Assembly: GCF_030160235.1 (NCBI RefSeq)
Contig: NZ_BSNY01000012.1
Coordinates: 62,001 to 126,000, forward strand
DNA: 64,000 bases
Origin: Mesorhizobium huakuii
GTDB taxonomy: Bacteria; Pseudomonadota; Alphaproteobacteria; Rhizobiales; Rhizobiaceae
Reading direction: 5' to 3'
Part shown: positions 11,612-20,253 of the stretch, piece after piece
Numbering within the stretch: the stretch's first letter is position 1
Layout of the letters: each line of letters begins with the position of its first letter
The notes under the pieces: generated by a model
What the model was told of the DNA's origin: nothing
What the model saw: only the letters and a program-made list of their open reading frames with translations
The model's database searches: none
Position numbers and translations under genes: made by a program

Positions 11612-12975
11612 GCAGGACTGCGTCGCCGCGCGTCGTGATCGTCGGCGCAGGCCCCGCCGGCATAAGGGCGGCGGCCGCGCTGGTCGATGCGGGGCTCCAT
11701 CCTGTTGTGATCGACGAGGGCAATCGCGCCGGCGGCCAGATCTATCGTCGTCCGCCTGACGGGTTCGTCCGCACGCCGGAGCAGCTCTACGGGTCGGAGG
11801 CGGCAAAGGCGCGCGCGCTGCATGCGGTCTTCGATCGGTTGGCGGCCGACGGGCGACTCATCCATTGCGCGGGAAGCTCGGTTATTGCCATGCAGGAAGG
11901 TCGGCTGCACGTGCTGGGGGAGGGCGGCGTGCAGATTGTTAGCTATGACCGCCTGATCCTTGCCACAGGCGCATCCGACCGTGTCGCTCCGGTCCCGGGA
12001 TGGCAGAGCGCCGGCGTCTACAGCCTTGGCGCGGCGCAGATCGCGCTCAAGGCACAAGGCGTGGCCCTCGGGCGGCGCATCGTCCTGATCGGATCGGGGC
12101 CTTTGCTGACACTGGTCGGCGCCCAGCTCGTCGAGGCCGGGGCGGATGTGGCGGCGGTGCTCGACACCTCTCCCTGGCATCAGCAGATGCGGGGTTTCTG
12201 GAAGCTTGCCGCCCGGCCGCTCGTCGCGCTGCGCGGCCTGGTCCTGCGGGCGAAGCTCGGCAGGCGCTATCATGCCGGCGTGAGCCTCGAAAGGATCGAG
12301 GCCGACGGGCAAGGTGTCACGGCGATGTGTTGGCGCGATGCCGGCGGAAGGCAGCGCTTCACGCCATGCGACACGATCGGCATGGGCTGGCACCTGCGGG
12401 CCGAGACGCATCTGGCCGACCTGGCGGAATGCGCCTTCATTTACGATGAGCAGTGGCAGCAATGGCTGCCAAAGATCGATGAGATGGGTCGCGCCGGCAA
12501 CGGGGTCTATCTTGCGGGCGACGGGGTTCGTCTTGTGGGAGCGGATGGCGCGGAGATCGCGGGGCGCCTGGCGGCGGCGGCGTGCCTTGCCGATCTTGGA
12601 TTCTCGGCGCCCTCCATCGGCGCCGATCTGCGCAAGCTTGCGCGGCTGGAGCGCTTTGCGCGCGGTCTGGCTTGCGCTTTTCCCTGGCCGGCCCAGATGA
12701 TGCAAGCGCTCCCCGACGACGCGGTTGTCTGCCGCTGCGAGAACGTGACTGCCGGAGCTGTACGTCAAAGTGTGGATTTCTGCGGCGGCGAGGCCAACCG
12801 GGTGAAGTCACTGTCGCGCGTCGGCATGGGTCGCTGCCAGGGGCGCTATTGCCAGTTGGCCGCCGTTGAACTCGCAGCGGCGCAGGCTGGCTGCACGCAA
12901 GACGCCATCGGCCGGTTTCGCGGGCAGGCGCCTGTCCGACCGGCTCCTATCGGCGCCTTTCTCCGGGAAGACTGA
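11608..12975 (+). CDS. FAD/NAD(P)-binding alpha subunit, HcnB/opine-oxidase-like
   Basis: The 455-residue protein starts at a GTG that overlaps the previous stop (GTGA, 11608-11611). An N-terminal FAD motif (VIVGAGPAGIRAAAAL) follows, and GNRAGGQIYRRPP is typical of the HcnB/SoxA-alpha family. A C-terminal BFD-like 2Fe-2S module carries CRCENVT and GRCQGRYC. HcnB-type subunits pair with an HcnA ferredoxin and an HcnC/DadA-type catalytic flavoprotein. The catalytic partner could be either flavin oxidase encoded on the opposite strand (5026-6141 or 13014-14339). Cyanide synthesis is not claimed. Confidence 0.9.
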   Translation: MSRTASPRVVIVGAGPAGIRAAAALVDAGLHPVVIDEGNRAGGQIYRRPPDGFVRTPEQLYGSEAAKARALHAVFDRLAADGRLIHCAGSSVIAMQEGRLHVLGEGGVQIVSYDRLILATGASDRVAPVPGWQSAGVYSLGAAQIALKAQGVALGRRIVLIGSGPLLTLVGAQLVEAGADVAAVLDTSPWHQQMRGFWKLAARPLVALRGLVLRAKLGRRYHAGVSLERIEADGQGVTAMCWRDAGGRQRFTPCDTIGMGWHLRAETHLADLAECAFIYDEQWQQWLPKIDEMGRAGNGVYLAGDGVRLVGADGAEIAGRLAAAACLADLGFSAPSIGADLRKLARLERFARGLACAFPWPAQMMQALPDDAVVCRCENVTAGAVRQSVDFCGGEANRVKSLSRVGMGRCQGRYCQLAAVELAAAQAGCTQDAIGRFRGQAPVRPAPIGAFLRED

Positions 12976-13013
12976 TGCCATTGCGAAAACCGCGCCTCTG
13001 CATCTGTCACGGC

Positions 13014-14339
13014 CTAGAAATCGGCGACCTTACCCCAGGCCGAAGCATCGAAGCGCCGTGGATCGTAGGATTTCGGATCAACGATCGGCTGCGATCCGGC
13101 CACCAGATCGGCAACAAGATGACCGGCGCCGGGTCCGATGCCGAAGCCGTGTCCCGAAAATCCGGCAGCCAGGAAGAAACCCGGAACGCTATGGATCTCG
13201 CCGATGGCGGGCACACCATCCGGCGTGCTGTCGATGTAGCCGGCCCAGGCCGCGGTGATCCTGGTTTTTCGAAGGCCGGGCAGAAGTTCGAGCGCACGGG
13301 CATGGGTCAGGCGGATGGTTGCCTTGTCCGGGACCGGATCGAGAATGCGCATCCGCTCCATCGGCGTCGGCTGGTCGAGCCGCCAGTGCCGGAGCGTCTC
13401 GTGACCCGAGCGTGCGCCTTGCAGCCCGCCAGGCGCGAGGCTTCGCCACCGCTTCAGGAACATGGGCAGGAACTGGGAGGAGAAGCGCAATTGCTGCGGC
13501 GTCACGTCCACGCGGCCGCGTCCACTTATGGCGAGCGTATAGCCACCGTCGCCGCGACGCGTGGCCGAGATTCTTGCCGTGTGCAGCGCATCGGGCAGAC
13601 CCTCCGCGCCAGGCGAGACGGACAGAATTGAGGAGCGGATCGACGCCTGCGGAAAGCGGAAGCCAAACTGCCGGCAAAAGGACGAGGCCCAGGCGCCGCC
13701 GGCCAGCACCGCCACCTTCGTCCTGATCGTTCCGCTTTCGGTGACCACCCCGCTCAGGCGCCCGCCTTCGGTCTCGATACCGCGCGCGGCGCAATTCTGA
13801 TGCACGGTGCTCCCGAGCTTGAGGATGGCCCGGGCGACCGAGGGCGCGGCCCACGAGGGGTCGGCGGTGCCGTCGGTCGGCGAGAAGACGCCGCCCTTCC
13901 AGCTCCGGCCGGTGGCGCGGCCGCGCTCGCTGGCCTCGGCGCTGTCGAGCATGTGCGTGGTGACGCCGGTCGTTCTGGCGAAGTCACGCCAGCGCGCCCA
14001 GCCGGCCAGCTCCGCCTCGTCATTGCTGAGATAGAGCAGGCCACAGCGGCGAAAGCCGGTGCCTTCGCCGGTCTCCGCGGCAAAACTGTCCCACAGGTCG
14101 AGGCTTCGGGTTGCCATCGGCAGCTCGCGGGCGTCGCGGTTCTGCTGGCGGCACCATCCCCAGTTCCTGGAGGACTGCTCGGCGCCGATGCGCCCTTTTT
14201 CAACAAGCACAACCCGCATGCCGCGCCTGGCCAGGTAATAGGCCGCGAAGACACCCACGATGCCGCCGCCGATCACCACCGCGTCCGCGGATCGCGGCAG
14301 TTCGCCAGATGTCTCGATTTGCTGTAGCGGCGCGCGCAT
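13014..14339 (-). CDS. FAD-dependent oxidoreductase (DadA/DAO family)
   Basis: This 441-residue amine or amino-acid oxidase has an N-terminal FAD motif (ADAVVIGGGIVGVFAAYYLA), the SSRNWGWCRQQ segment common in this rhizobial subgroup, and a C-terminal GFSGHGFGIGPGAGH. The ATG at 14339 follows an AGAGAG ribosome site. It is convergent with the HcnB-like gene (38 bases between stops) and divergent from an Lrp/AsnC regulator, so it is probably controlled by that regulator. The substrate is likely a D-amino acid or secondary amine, but cannot be read from sequence. Confidence 0.88.
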   Translation of the reverse strand: MRAPLQQIETSGELPRSADAVVIGGGIVGVFAAYYLARRGMRVVLVEKGRIGAEQSSRNWGWCRQQNRDARELPMATRSLDLWDSFAAETGEGTGFRRCGLLYLSNDEAELAGWARWRDFARTTGVTTHMLDSAEASERGRATGRSWKGGVFSPTDGTADPSWAAPSVARAILKLGSTVHQNCAARGIETEGGRLSGVVTESGTIRTKVAVLAGGAWASSFCRQFGFRFPQASIRSSILSVSPGAEGLPDALHTARISATRRGDGGYTLAISGRGRVDVTPQQLRFSSQFLPMFLKRWRSLAPGGLQGARSGHETLRHWRLDQPTPMERMRILDPVPDKATIRLTHARALELLPGLRKTRITAAWAGYIDSTPDGVPAIGEIHSVPGFFLAAGFSGHGFGIGPGAGHLVADLVAGSQPIVDPKSYDPRRFDASAWGKVADF

Positions 14340-14522
14340 GGTCTCTCTGCCTTGATACGCCAATCTACCGTGTTGCGCAGGCAGCCGCTGCCGCAGTTGA
14401 AGCCGAAGCAGAATTTTATTCCGGCAGCGCGGTCAAAATCGGGAGCCACTGCGCTTCAAAGCGCTGTCCCCTTGGATGGACAGGCCAACGGGCTGTGGTA
14501 ATGTCAATATCTACAAGCAAGG

Positions 14523-14537
14523 CAGCATTTTGTGCTG
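14523..14537. promoter_or_regulatory. Candidate Lrp/AsnC operator
   Basis: CAGCA (14523-14527) and TGCTG (14533-14537) flank TTTTG. The 15-bp dyad resembles the known Lrp consensus (YAG...CTR around an AT core). It lies 18 bases before the Lrp-family start and about 185 bases upstream of the divergent oxidase, so it could serve autoregulation and oxidase control. Confidence 0.45.
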
Positions 14538-14555
14538 TGGCCTGCGGAGACGACC

Positions 14556-15032
14556 ATGAAGCTGGATCGGATCGATATCAAGATTCTTCATGAATTGCAG
14601 AAGAACGGCCGCATCACCAATGTGGAGTTGGCCGAACTGGTGCATCTGTCGCCAAGCCCGTGCCTGATGCGGGTCAAGAAATTGCAGTCGGAGGGCTACA
14701 TCGAGGGCTATTCCGCACAGGTGAATATTGGCAAGCTTGGCCAGACGCTGACCGTGTTCACCGAAATCACCTTGAAGAACCATCGCCAGGTCGACTTCGC
14801 CCGCTTTCTCGCCGTGGTGGAGAAGATCGATCAGGTCATCGAGTGCCATCTCGTGTCGGGTGGCTACGACTATTTGATGAAATTCGTGACCGCCGGCATA
14901 GCCGAGTACCAGACGATCATGGAGCGGCTGACCGATATGGATATCGGCATCGACAAGTATTTCAGCTTCGTCGTGCTGAAATCCCCCATCGTCAAGGCGC
15001 ACATGCCGCTGCCCAGCCTGTTTCCGAGGTGA
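14556..15032 (+). CDS. Lrp/AsnC family transcriptional regulator
   Basis: The protein has 158 residues. The N-terminal HTH (LDRIDIKILHELQKNGRI, then LSPSPCLMRVKKL) and the C-terminal RAM/AsnC ligand domain are both complete. The ATG at 14556 has GCGGAGA upstream. It is divergent from the DadA-like oxidase, a common pairing in which an Lrp-type activator induces amino-acid oxidation in response to the amino acid. Its end is only 15 bases from the convergent end of the ABC ATPase gene. Confidence 0.94.
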   Translation: MKLDRIDIKILHELQKNGRITNVELAELVHLSPSPCLMRVKKLQSEGYIEGYSAQVNIGKLGQTLTVFTEITLKNHRQVDFARFLAVVEKIDQVIECHLVSGGYDYLMKFVTAGIAEYQTIMERLTDMDIGIDKYFSFVVLKSPIVKAHMPLPSLFPR

Positions 15033-15047
15033 GCCTCTGCCGTTTTG

Positions 15048-16703
15048 TCAGCGATGGCCGTACTGGCTGACCAGTTCGGGGTCGCGGACAAGGCCATCGA
15101 GCCATGTCGGATCGAGCTTCGGCACGGAGGAGAACAGCAGCTTCGAATAGGGGTGAGTAGGCGCCTTCAATCTGTCGGGCGTGATCTGCTCCACCCGCTC
15201 GCCATTGTACATCACCATGATCTCGTCGCAGATCGCTTCGACGACCGAGAGGTCGTGGCTGATGAAAATGTAGGAAAGGCCCAGCTCACGCTGCAGCTCC
15301 TTGAGCAGTTCGATCACGGCGGCCGCTACCACCGTGTCGAGCGCCGAGGTGATTTCGTCGCAGATGATGAGCTTGGGTCCGGCCGCCAGGGCGCGCGCGA
15401 AGTTCACGCGCTGCTTCTGGCCGCCCGAGAGCTCCGACGGCCGACGGTAGCGCAGCGTCCTGGGCAGGCGAACCATGTCGAGCAGTTCATCGACGCGCTT
15501 CGAGCGCGCCTGCCTGTCGAGGCCGTGATAGAAGGCCAGCGGGCGGGAGACGATATCCTCCACCGGTTTGGCCGGATTGAGCGCGGTATCGGCATACTGG
15601 AACACGATCTGCATCTCGCGCAGCTGGTCTTGGCTGCGTTTCCCTGCGGCCCGCTGCAGTTCTTTGCCGTCGAATATGATGTCGCCGGCCGCCGCCGGAT
15701 GGATGCCGGCGATGACGCGCGCCAGCGTCGATTTTCCGCAGCCGGATTCGCCGATAATGCCGAGGTTGCGTCCCTTCTCGACGACCAGGCTGACGGAATC
15801 GACGGCCCGGATGAGTGGCAGCCCGTTGTCTCGCACCGCGCCATAGCCGGCGGTCACATTGTCGATACGCAGCAACGGCTTCGCGCCGGCATCCGCGTCA
15901 GCATGCGCTTGCCGTGGCTTCGGCTCGAAGGCAGCCAGCAGTTCGCGCGTATAGGGATGCTGGGCGGCGGAAAGAATCTGAGCCGTGGTGCCGGTCTCCT
16001 GCACTTGGCCGCCCTTCAGCACAACGATGTGGTCAGCGATCTGGGCGACGACGGCCAGGTCGTGGGAAACATAGACACCCGCTATCCCACCCGCCCGCAT
16101 GACCGACTTGAATGCTTTCAGCACGTCGATCTGCGTGGTCACGTCGAGCGCGGTGGTCGGCTCGTCGAAGATGACCAGCTTGGGGTCGCCGATAAGCGCC
16201 ATGGCCGCCGACAGCCGCTGCAATTGCCCGCCCGAAACCTGGTGCGGGTAGCGCGCGCCAATCCCTTCTGGATCCGGCAGCGACAAGGCTCGAAACAGTT
16301 CGACCGCGCGCTTTCGTGCCTGCTCTGGCGGCATCAGGCCGTGGATCCGCGTAACCTCGATCACTTGCTCCATGATCGTCGACGAGGGGTTGAAGGAGGC
16401 GGCGGCACTTTGCGGAACATAGGCAATGTCGGTGCCGCGCAACCTGGCGCGCTGCTTTTCGGAAAGTGCTGCCATGTTCTTGCCGTTCACATTGATCTCG
16501 CCGCCGGTGATCCGGCAGCCGGGCCGCGCATAGCCCATGAGCGAGAGCGCCACCGTCGTCTTGCCGGAGCCGCTCTCGCCGATTAGGGCGACGATCTCGC
16601 CATTGGCGATATCGAGGCTGACGCCCTTGATGATTTCGACGATGCGTCCGGCATCCGTCGTCGCCTCGATCCGCAGGTTCCTGACCTCGACAAGATTGGT
16701 CAT
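15048..16703 (-). CDS. Peptide/opine ABC transporter, fused double ATPase
   Basis: This 551-residue fusion joins two Dpp/Opp-type ATPase domains that other systems encode separately as DppD and DppF. Domain 1 has Walker A GESGSGKTT and signature VSGGQLQRL. Domain 2 has GESGCGKST and LSGGQKQRV. Each domain ends with the oligopeptide-transporter extension (QHPYTREL, THPYSKLL). It is the last gene of a five-gene minus-strand operon, and its start overlaps the DppC-like stop (ATGA at 16700-16703). Substrates of this family include peptides, opines, nickel and glutathione; the context suggests opine or peptide. Confidence 0.94.
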   Translation of the reverse strand: MTNLVEVRNLRIEATTDAGRIVEIIKGVSLDIANGEIVALIGESGSGKTTVALSLMGYARPGCRITGGEINVNGKNMAALSEKQRARLRGTDIAYVPQSAAASFNPSSTIMEQVIEVTRIHGLMPPEQARKRAVELFRALSLPDPEGIGARYPHQVSGGQLQRLSAAMALIGDPKLVIFDEPTTALDVTTQIDVLKAFKSVMRAGGIAGVYVSHDLAVVAQIADHIVVLKGGQVQETGTTAQILSAAQHPYTRELLAAFEPKPRQAHADADAGAKPLLRIDNVTAGYGAVRDNGLPLIRAVDSVSLVVEKGRNLGIIGESGCGKSTLARVIAGIHPAAAGDIIFDGKELQRAAGKRSQDQLREMQIVFQYADTALNPAKPVEDIVSRPLAFYHGLDRQARSKRVDELLDMVRLPRTLRYRRPSELSGGQKQRVNFARALAAGPKLIICDEITSALDTVVAAAVIELLKELQRELGLSYIFISHDLSVVEAICDEIMVMYNGERVEQITPDRLKAPTHPYSKLLFSSVPKLDPTWLDGLVRDPELVSQYGHR

Positions 16704-17545
16704 GCGTCCCTGTCCCTGATCTTTTGCGGCAGGTTATCGATCAGCAGGTTGACGCTGATGGTGAGGCTGGCGATCGCCAGCGAGGGAATGATGACGGCGG
16801 GAGCCGCGAAGGGCAGGCCGCCTATGTTCTCGCGTACCAGGGCGCCCCAGTCGGCGAGCGGCGGCTGCAGGCCGAGCCCGAGGAAGGACAGGCCGGAGAG
16901 CAGCAGAACGATGAAGACGAAGCGCAGGCCGAAATCGGCCAGCACCGGGCGTATGATATTGGGCAGAATCTCGGACCCGATGAGATAGGCGGTGCTTTCG
17001 CCGCGGACGCGGGCGACGGTCATGAAGTCCATGGTGTTGATGTTGACGGCGAGCGCCCGCGCGAAGCGGTAGGCGCCCGGTATATAGATGACGGCAAGCG
17101 TCAGGATCAGCGCTGGTATCGACGAGCCGACCGCGGCGACGACCACGAGGCCGAACAGCTTGCTGGGGATGGAATTCATGGCATCCAGGAAGCGGCTGAG
17201 GCAGGTGTCGACCCAGCCGCCGATGACGGCCGCGGTCATCCCCAGCATCACGCCCGAGAAGCAGGCGATGGCGACCGCGGCGAGCGATATGCCGACCGTG
17301 TAGCGAGCGCCCATCAGCACCCGCGAGAGCATGTCGCGCCCCAGATAATCCGAGCCGAGCCATAGTCCCTGACGCATCGGGCCGAAATAATCGTCGTCGA
17401 CGATGTCGCCGATGGAATGGGGAATGATGGTGGGCGCGAAGATGGCGATCAGCATCCACACCAGGATGACCAGCGAGGCCACGATGCCCACGAGATTGTA
17501 GCTGTGGCCCAGGAAGGACCGTCCGGAAGCTGCCACGCGCGTCAT
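16700..17545 (-). CDS. Peptide/opine ABC transporter permease (DppC-like)
   Basis: The protein has 281 residues and about six membrane segments. The N-terminal OppC_N region contains DYFGPMRQGLWLGSDYLGRD, the usual signature of C-type permeases, and the BPD_transp_1 domain follows (FLGLGLQPPLADWG). It overlaps the DppB-like gene upstream and the ATPase downstream by four bases each, so the three are translationally coupled. It forms the membrane channel with the DppB-like partner. Confidence 0.94.
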   Translation of the reverse strand: MTRVAASGRSFLGHSYNLVGIVASLVILVWMLIAIFAPTIIPHSIGDIVDDDYFGPMRQGLWLGSDYLGRDMLSRVLMGARYTVGISLAAVAIACFSGVMLGMTAAVIGGWVDTCLSRFLDAMNSIPSKLFGLVVVAAVGSSIPALILTLAVIYIPGAYRFARALAVNINTMDFMTVARVRGESTAYLIGSEILPNIIRPVLADFGLRFVFIVLLLSGLSFLGLGLQPPLADWGALVRENIGGLPFAAPAVIIPSLAIASLTISVNLLIDNLPQKIRDRDA

Positions 17546-18492
17546 CTGATCCTCGGGTTAGACATGATGGCGATGATGTCGGCGACCGTGATGAGCAAGA
17601 GGTAACCGAGGCAGAAGATCATCGCGCAACTCTGGATCAGCGGCAGGTCGCGGGTGGCGACCGCATCGACCATCAGCTTGGCGATGCCGGGATAGTTGAA
17701 GATCGTCTCCACGATGATGACGCCGCCGACCAGATAGGACAAAGATAGGGCGACCGCGTTGACGATCGGCCCAAGCGCATTGGGAAGCGCGTGCTTGAGC
17801 ACCATACGGCTGCGTGAGGCGCCTTTGAGAAGCGCCATCTCGACATAAGGCGTTGAGAGCGTTTCGATAACGGCGGCACGGGTCATGCGGATCATCTGCG
17901 CGGAGATGACGAAGGTGAGCGTGATCACGGGCATTGCATAGATGCGCACAAGATCGGTCAGCGTATGCGCCTCATTGACTGAGGACAGGGCCGGCAGCCA
18001 TTTGAGGTAAACGGCGAAAAGTAGGACCGCGAGGGTTGCGACCATGAATTCCGGCACGGAGATCACGCCGATCGAAAGGACGGTGACGGTGCGGTCGTAG
18101 AGGGAGCCGCGCAGCATGGCGGCGGTGATGCCCAGCGTCAGCGCGAGGGGCACCGAGAGCAGCGTGGTGATGCCGGCGAGTTCCATGGTGTTCACGAAGC
18201 GTCCGCCGATCAGCGCCGCTACCGGCATCTCATTGGCGTAAGAGGTGCCGAGATCGCCGTGGAGAAGGCCGAAAAGCCAGCGCAGGAAGCGAAGGATTGC
18301 CGGATCGTTGAGATGCATGGCTTCGCGCAGGCCCGCGACGGCTTCCGGAGTCGCCGCCTGGCCGAGCAGAATCGACGCGGTGTCGCCAGGCAGCATGCTG
18401 GTGGCGAAAAACACTGCGAACAGAACGATCATAAGCGTCACGACCGCGATCGCGAGTCGCTTCAGCACGAGGTTTAGAACCCCAGACGTCAT
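17542..18492 (-). CDS. Peptide/opine ABC transporter permease (DppB-like)
   Basis: This 316-residue B-type permease begins with a membrane helix (LVLKRLAIAVVTLMIVL). It carries the family hallmarks LPGDTASILLG, GDLGTSYANEMPV and, near the end, NYPGIAKLMVDAVATRDLP. The ATG at 18492 is chosen because an open frame further upstream only shadows the binding-protein gene. The binding-protein stop is 86 bases upstream, and a strong hairpin (18541-18570) fills that gap. Confidence 0.93.
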   Translation of the reverse strand: MTSGVLNLVLKRLAIAVVTLMIVLFAVFFATSMLPGDTASILLGQAATPEAVAGLREAMHLNDPAILRFLRWLFGLLHGDLGTSYANEMPVAALIGGRFVNTMELAGITTLLSVPLALTLGITAAMLRGSLYDRTVTVLSIGVISVPEFMVATLAVLLFAVYLKWLPALSSVNEAHTLTDLVRIYAMPVITLTFVISAQMIRMTRAAVIETLSTPYVEMALLKGASRSRMVLKHALPNALGPIVNAVALSLSYLVGGVIIVETIFNYPGIAKLMVDAVATRDLPLIQSCAMIFCLGYLLLITVADIIAIMSNPRIR

Positions 18493-18540
18493 GGAAGCGC
18501 TCCTACGGTTGCGTTCGGCCAAGCCATATTGCGCAATAGG

Positions 18541-18570
18541 TCCCAGGGACCGGCTGCCCGGTCCCTGGGA
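18541..18570 (-). terminator. Intercistronic hairpin after the binding-protein gene
   Basis: TCCCAGGGACCGG (18541-18553), loop CTGC, then the exact complement CCGGTCCCTGGGA (18558-18570) gives a perfect 13-bp stem. It starts eight bases after the binding-protein stop in the direction of transcription and has no T-run. It therefore looks more like a partial terminator or RNA-stabilising element that keeps binding-protein mRNA above permease mRNA than a full terminator. Confidence 0.7.
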
Positions 18571-18578
18571 GGCGCCTC

Positions 18579-20189
18579 TCAGGCTTCGAGCCAGAGATAT
18601 TCCGCCATTGCGTAGCCCATCATGCCACCGAGCGGGTTCGCCTCCAAACCCTTCACCTTGCTGGAGAGGGCATCCACGTTGGAAATGTAGGCCGGGATGA
18701 TAGTGCCGGCCTCCTCGGAGACCATGACCTGCATCTGGTTGTAGATTTCCTTGCGCTTGGCCTGATCGAGCGACCCGCGCGCCTCGATAAGCAGCTTGTC
18801 GAACTTCTCGGACTTGTACTGGCTTTCGTTCCACGGCGCGTTGGACGCGTAGAGGAGCGAGAACAGGATATCCGGCGTCGGGCGTGGATTGATGTTGCCG
18901 AAATGGATCGGCGCCTTGAGCCAGTAATTGTCCCAATAGCCGTCGGACGGGACACGCTGGACGTCCAGCTTCATGCCGATATCGGCGCCGGCAGCCTGGA
19001 TGATCACCGCCATGTCGATCGAGGAGGTCGCGGCATCGGATGCGATCACCGGAATGGACTGGCCGAGCAAGCCTGACTTCTGGAAGTGGAACTTCGCCTT
19101 GTCCGGGTCGAAAGCCTTCGGCTTGACGTCGGGATTGTGGAAGATGTTTGCCGGGGAGACAGGCTGGTCGTTGCCAATCTCGCCAAGTCCGCGCAACGCC
19201 GATTTGACGATCTGCTCGCGGTTGACGAGATATTTCATACCGGCCACGAAGTCGGCCTTGTTGCCCGGATTCATGTCGAGCCGGATGTTGAGGTCGGTGT
19301 AGTTGCCCGAGGTCGTCTTTGACAACTCGAAGCCCTGCTGCCCGCCGATGAGCTTCATCGCGCGCGGATTGATCGAAGCCGCAAAATTGATGTCACCGGA
19401 AAGCAGAGCGTTGACGCGGGCGCTGTCGTCGCTGATGGCGATGAATTCGAAGGAGTCGAGATAGGGCTTGCCCGATTTCCAGTAGTTCTTGTTCTTGGTG
19501 ACCACCGACCGCACGCCCGGCTCGAACGTTTGCAGCACGAAGGCGCCGGTGCCATTGCCCTTGGAGAAGTCCGTGGTGCCGTCCTGGACGATCATGAAAT
19601 GGTGCAGCGCCAGGATGGTCGGAAGGTCGGCATTAGGGTCGGCGAGCGTGATCTCCACGGTCGACTTGTCGACCGCCTTGAAGCCGGTCATCTGCGCGGC
19701 GATCTTGGCGACCTTGGAACCAACCGATTTGTCGAGATGGCGCTTCAGCGAGTAGACGACGTCGTCGGCGGTGAGGTCCTTGCCGTCGTGGAAGGTGACG
19801 CCCTTGCGTAGCTTCACGGTCCAGGTCTTGGCGTCCTTGCTGTCGAAGCTTTCAGCCAGTTCCATCTGCGTGACGCCATCCTTGTCGAGGAAAGTCAGGC
19901 GGTTGTAGAGCGAGCAGCAGCGGACATAGTCGGTCGACAGCGACGCCTTCGCCGGATCGAGCGTGTCGGCGGTCGAGGACGACCAGCCGGCGGCCTTGAA
20001 CGTTCCGCCGGAAATCGGCGTGGCGGCGACGGCATTGGTGGCACGGCCAAGCACTATGCTGCCCGCCGCAACCGCAGCGCCGCCGGCCAGCAGCATCTTG
20101 AGGAGTTCGCGGCGGCTCGCGCCCCGACGGATGGCATTTTCGACCATGGCATCGTCTGCGCTGGTCCAGTTCATGATCTTGTCAGTCAT
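18579..20189 (-). CDS. ABC transporter substrate-binding protein, family 5 (peptide/opine)
   Basis: This 536-residue SBP_bac_5 protein has an N-terminal twin-arginine signal, with RRELLKMLLAGG following a charged region, so it is probably exported by Tat. The family core is seen in VRCCSLYNRLTF, KLRKGVTFHDGKDLTADDVVYSL and the lobe-2 motif FAASINPRAMK. AGGGGAATGAT on the minus strand serves as ribosome site for the ATG at 20189. It is the second gene of the operon, after the HAD-like gene. The likely ligand is a peptide, opine or amino-acid conjugate. Confidence 0.94.
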   Translation of the reverse strand: MTDKIMNWTSADDAMVENAIRRGASRRELLKMLLAGGAAVAAGSIVLGRATNAVAATPISGGTFKAAGWSSSTADTLDPAKASLSTDYVRCCSLYNRLTFLDKDGVTQMELAESFDSKDAKTWTVKLRKGVTFHDGKDLTADDVVYSLKRHLDKSVGSKVAKIAAQMTGFKAVDKSTVEITLADPNADLPTILALHHFMIVQDGTTDFSKGNGTGAFVLQTFEPGVRSVVTKNKNYWKSGKPYLDSFEFIAISDDSARVNALLSGDINFAASINPRAMKLIGGQQGFELSKTTSGNYTDLNIRLDMNPGNKADFVAGMKYLVNREQIVKSALRGLGEIGNDQPVSPANIFHNPDVKPKAFDPDKAKFHFQKSGLLGQSIPVIASDAATSSIDMAVIIQAAGADIGMKLDVQRVPSDGYWDNYWLKAPIHFGNINPRPTPDILFSLLYASNAPWNESQYKSEKFDKLLIEARGSLDQAKRKEIYNQMQVMVSEEAGTIIPAYISNVDALSSKVKGLEANPLGGMMGYAMAEYLWLEA

Positions 20190-20253
20190 ATCATTCCCCT
20201 TTCTGTTTGTTTCTCCGGGATGCTCGTCTTGCTGCGGCTTTCCGGGCTTGGGC

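Noticed and set aside
11309-14339. Hydrogen cyanide synthase (hcnABC)
   Set aside because: HcnA/B-like subunits are present, but the third subunit is not in the operon and hydantoinase genes are. An opine/proline-type dehydrogenase is the safer reading.
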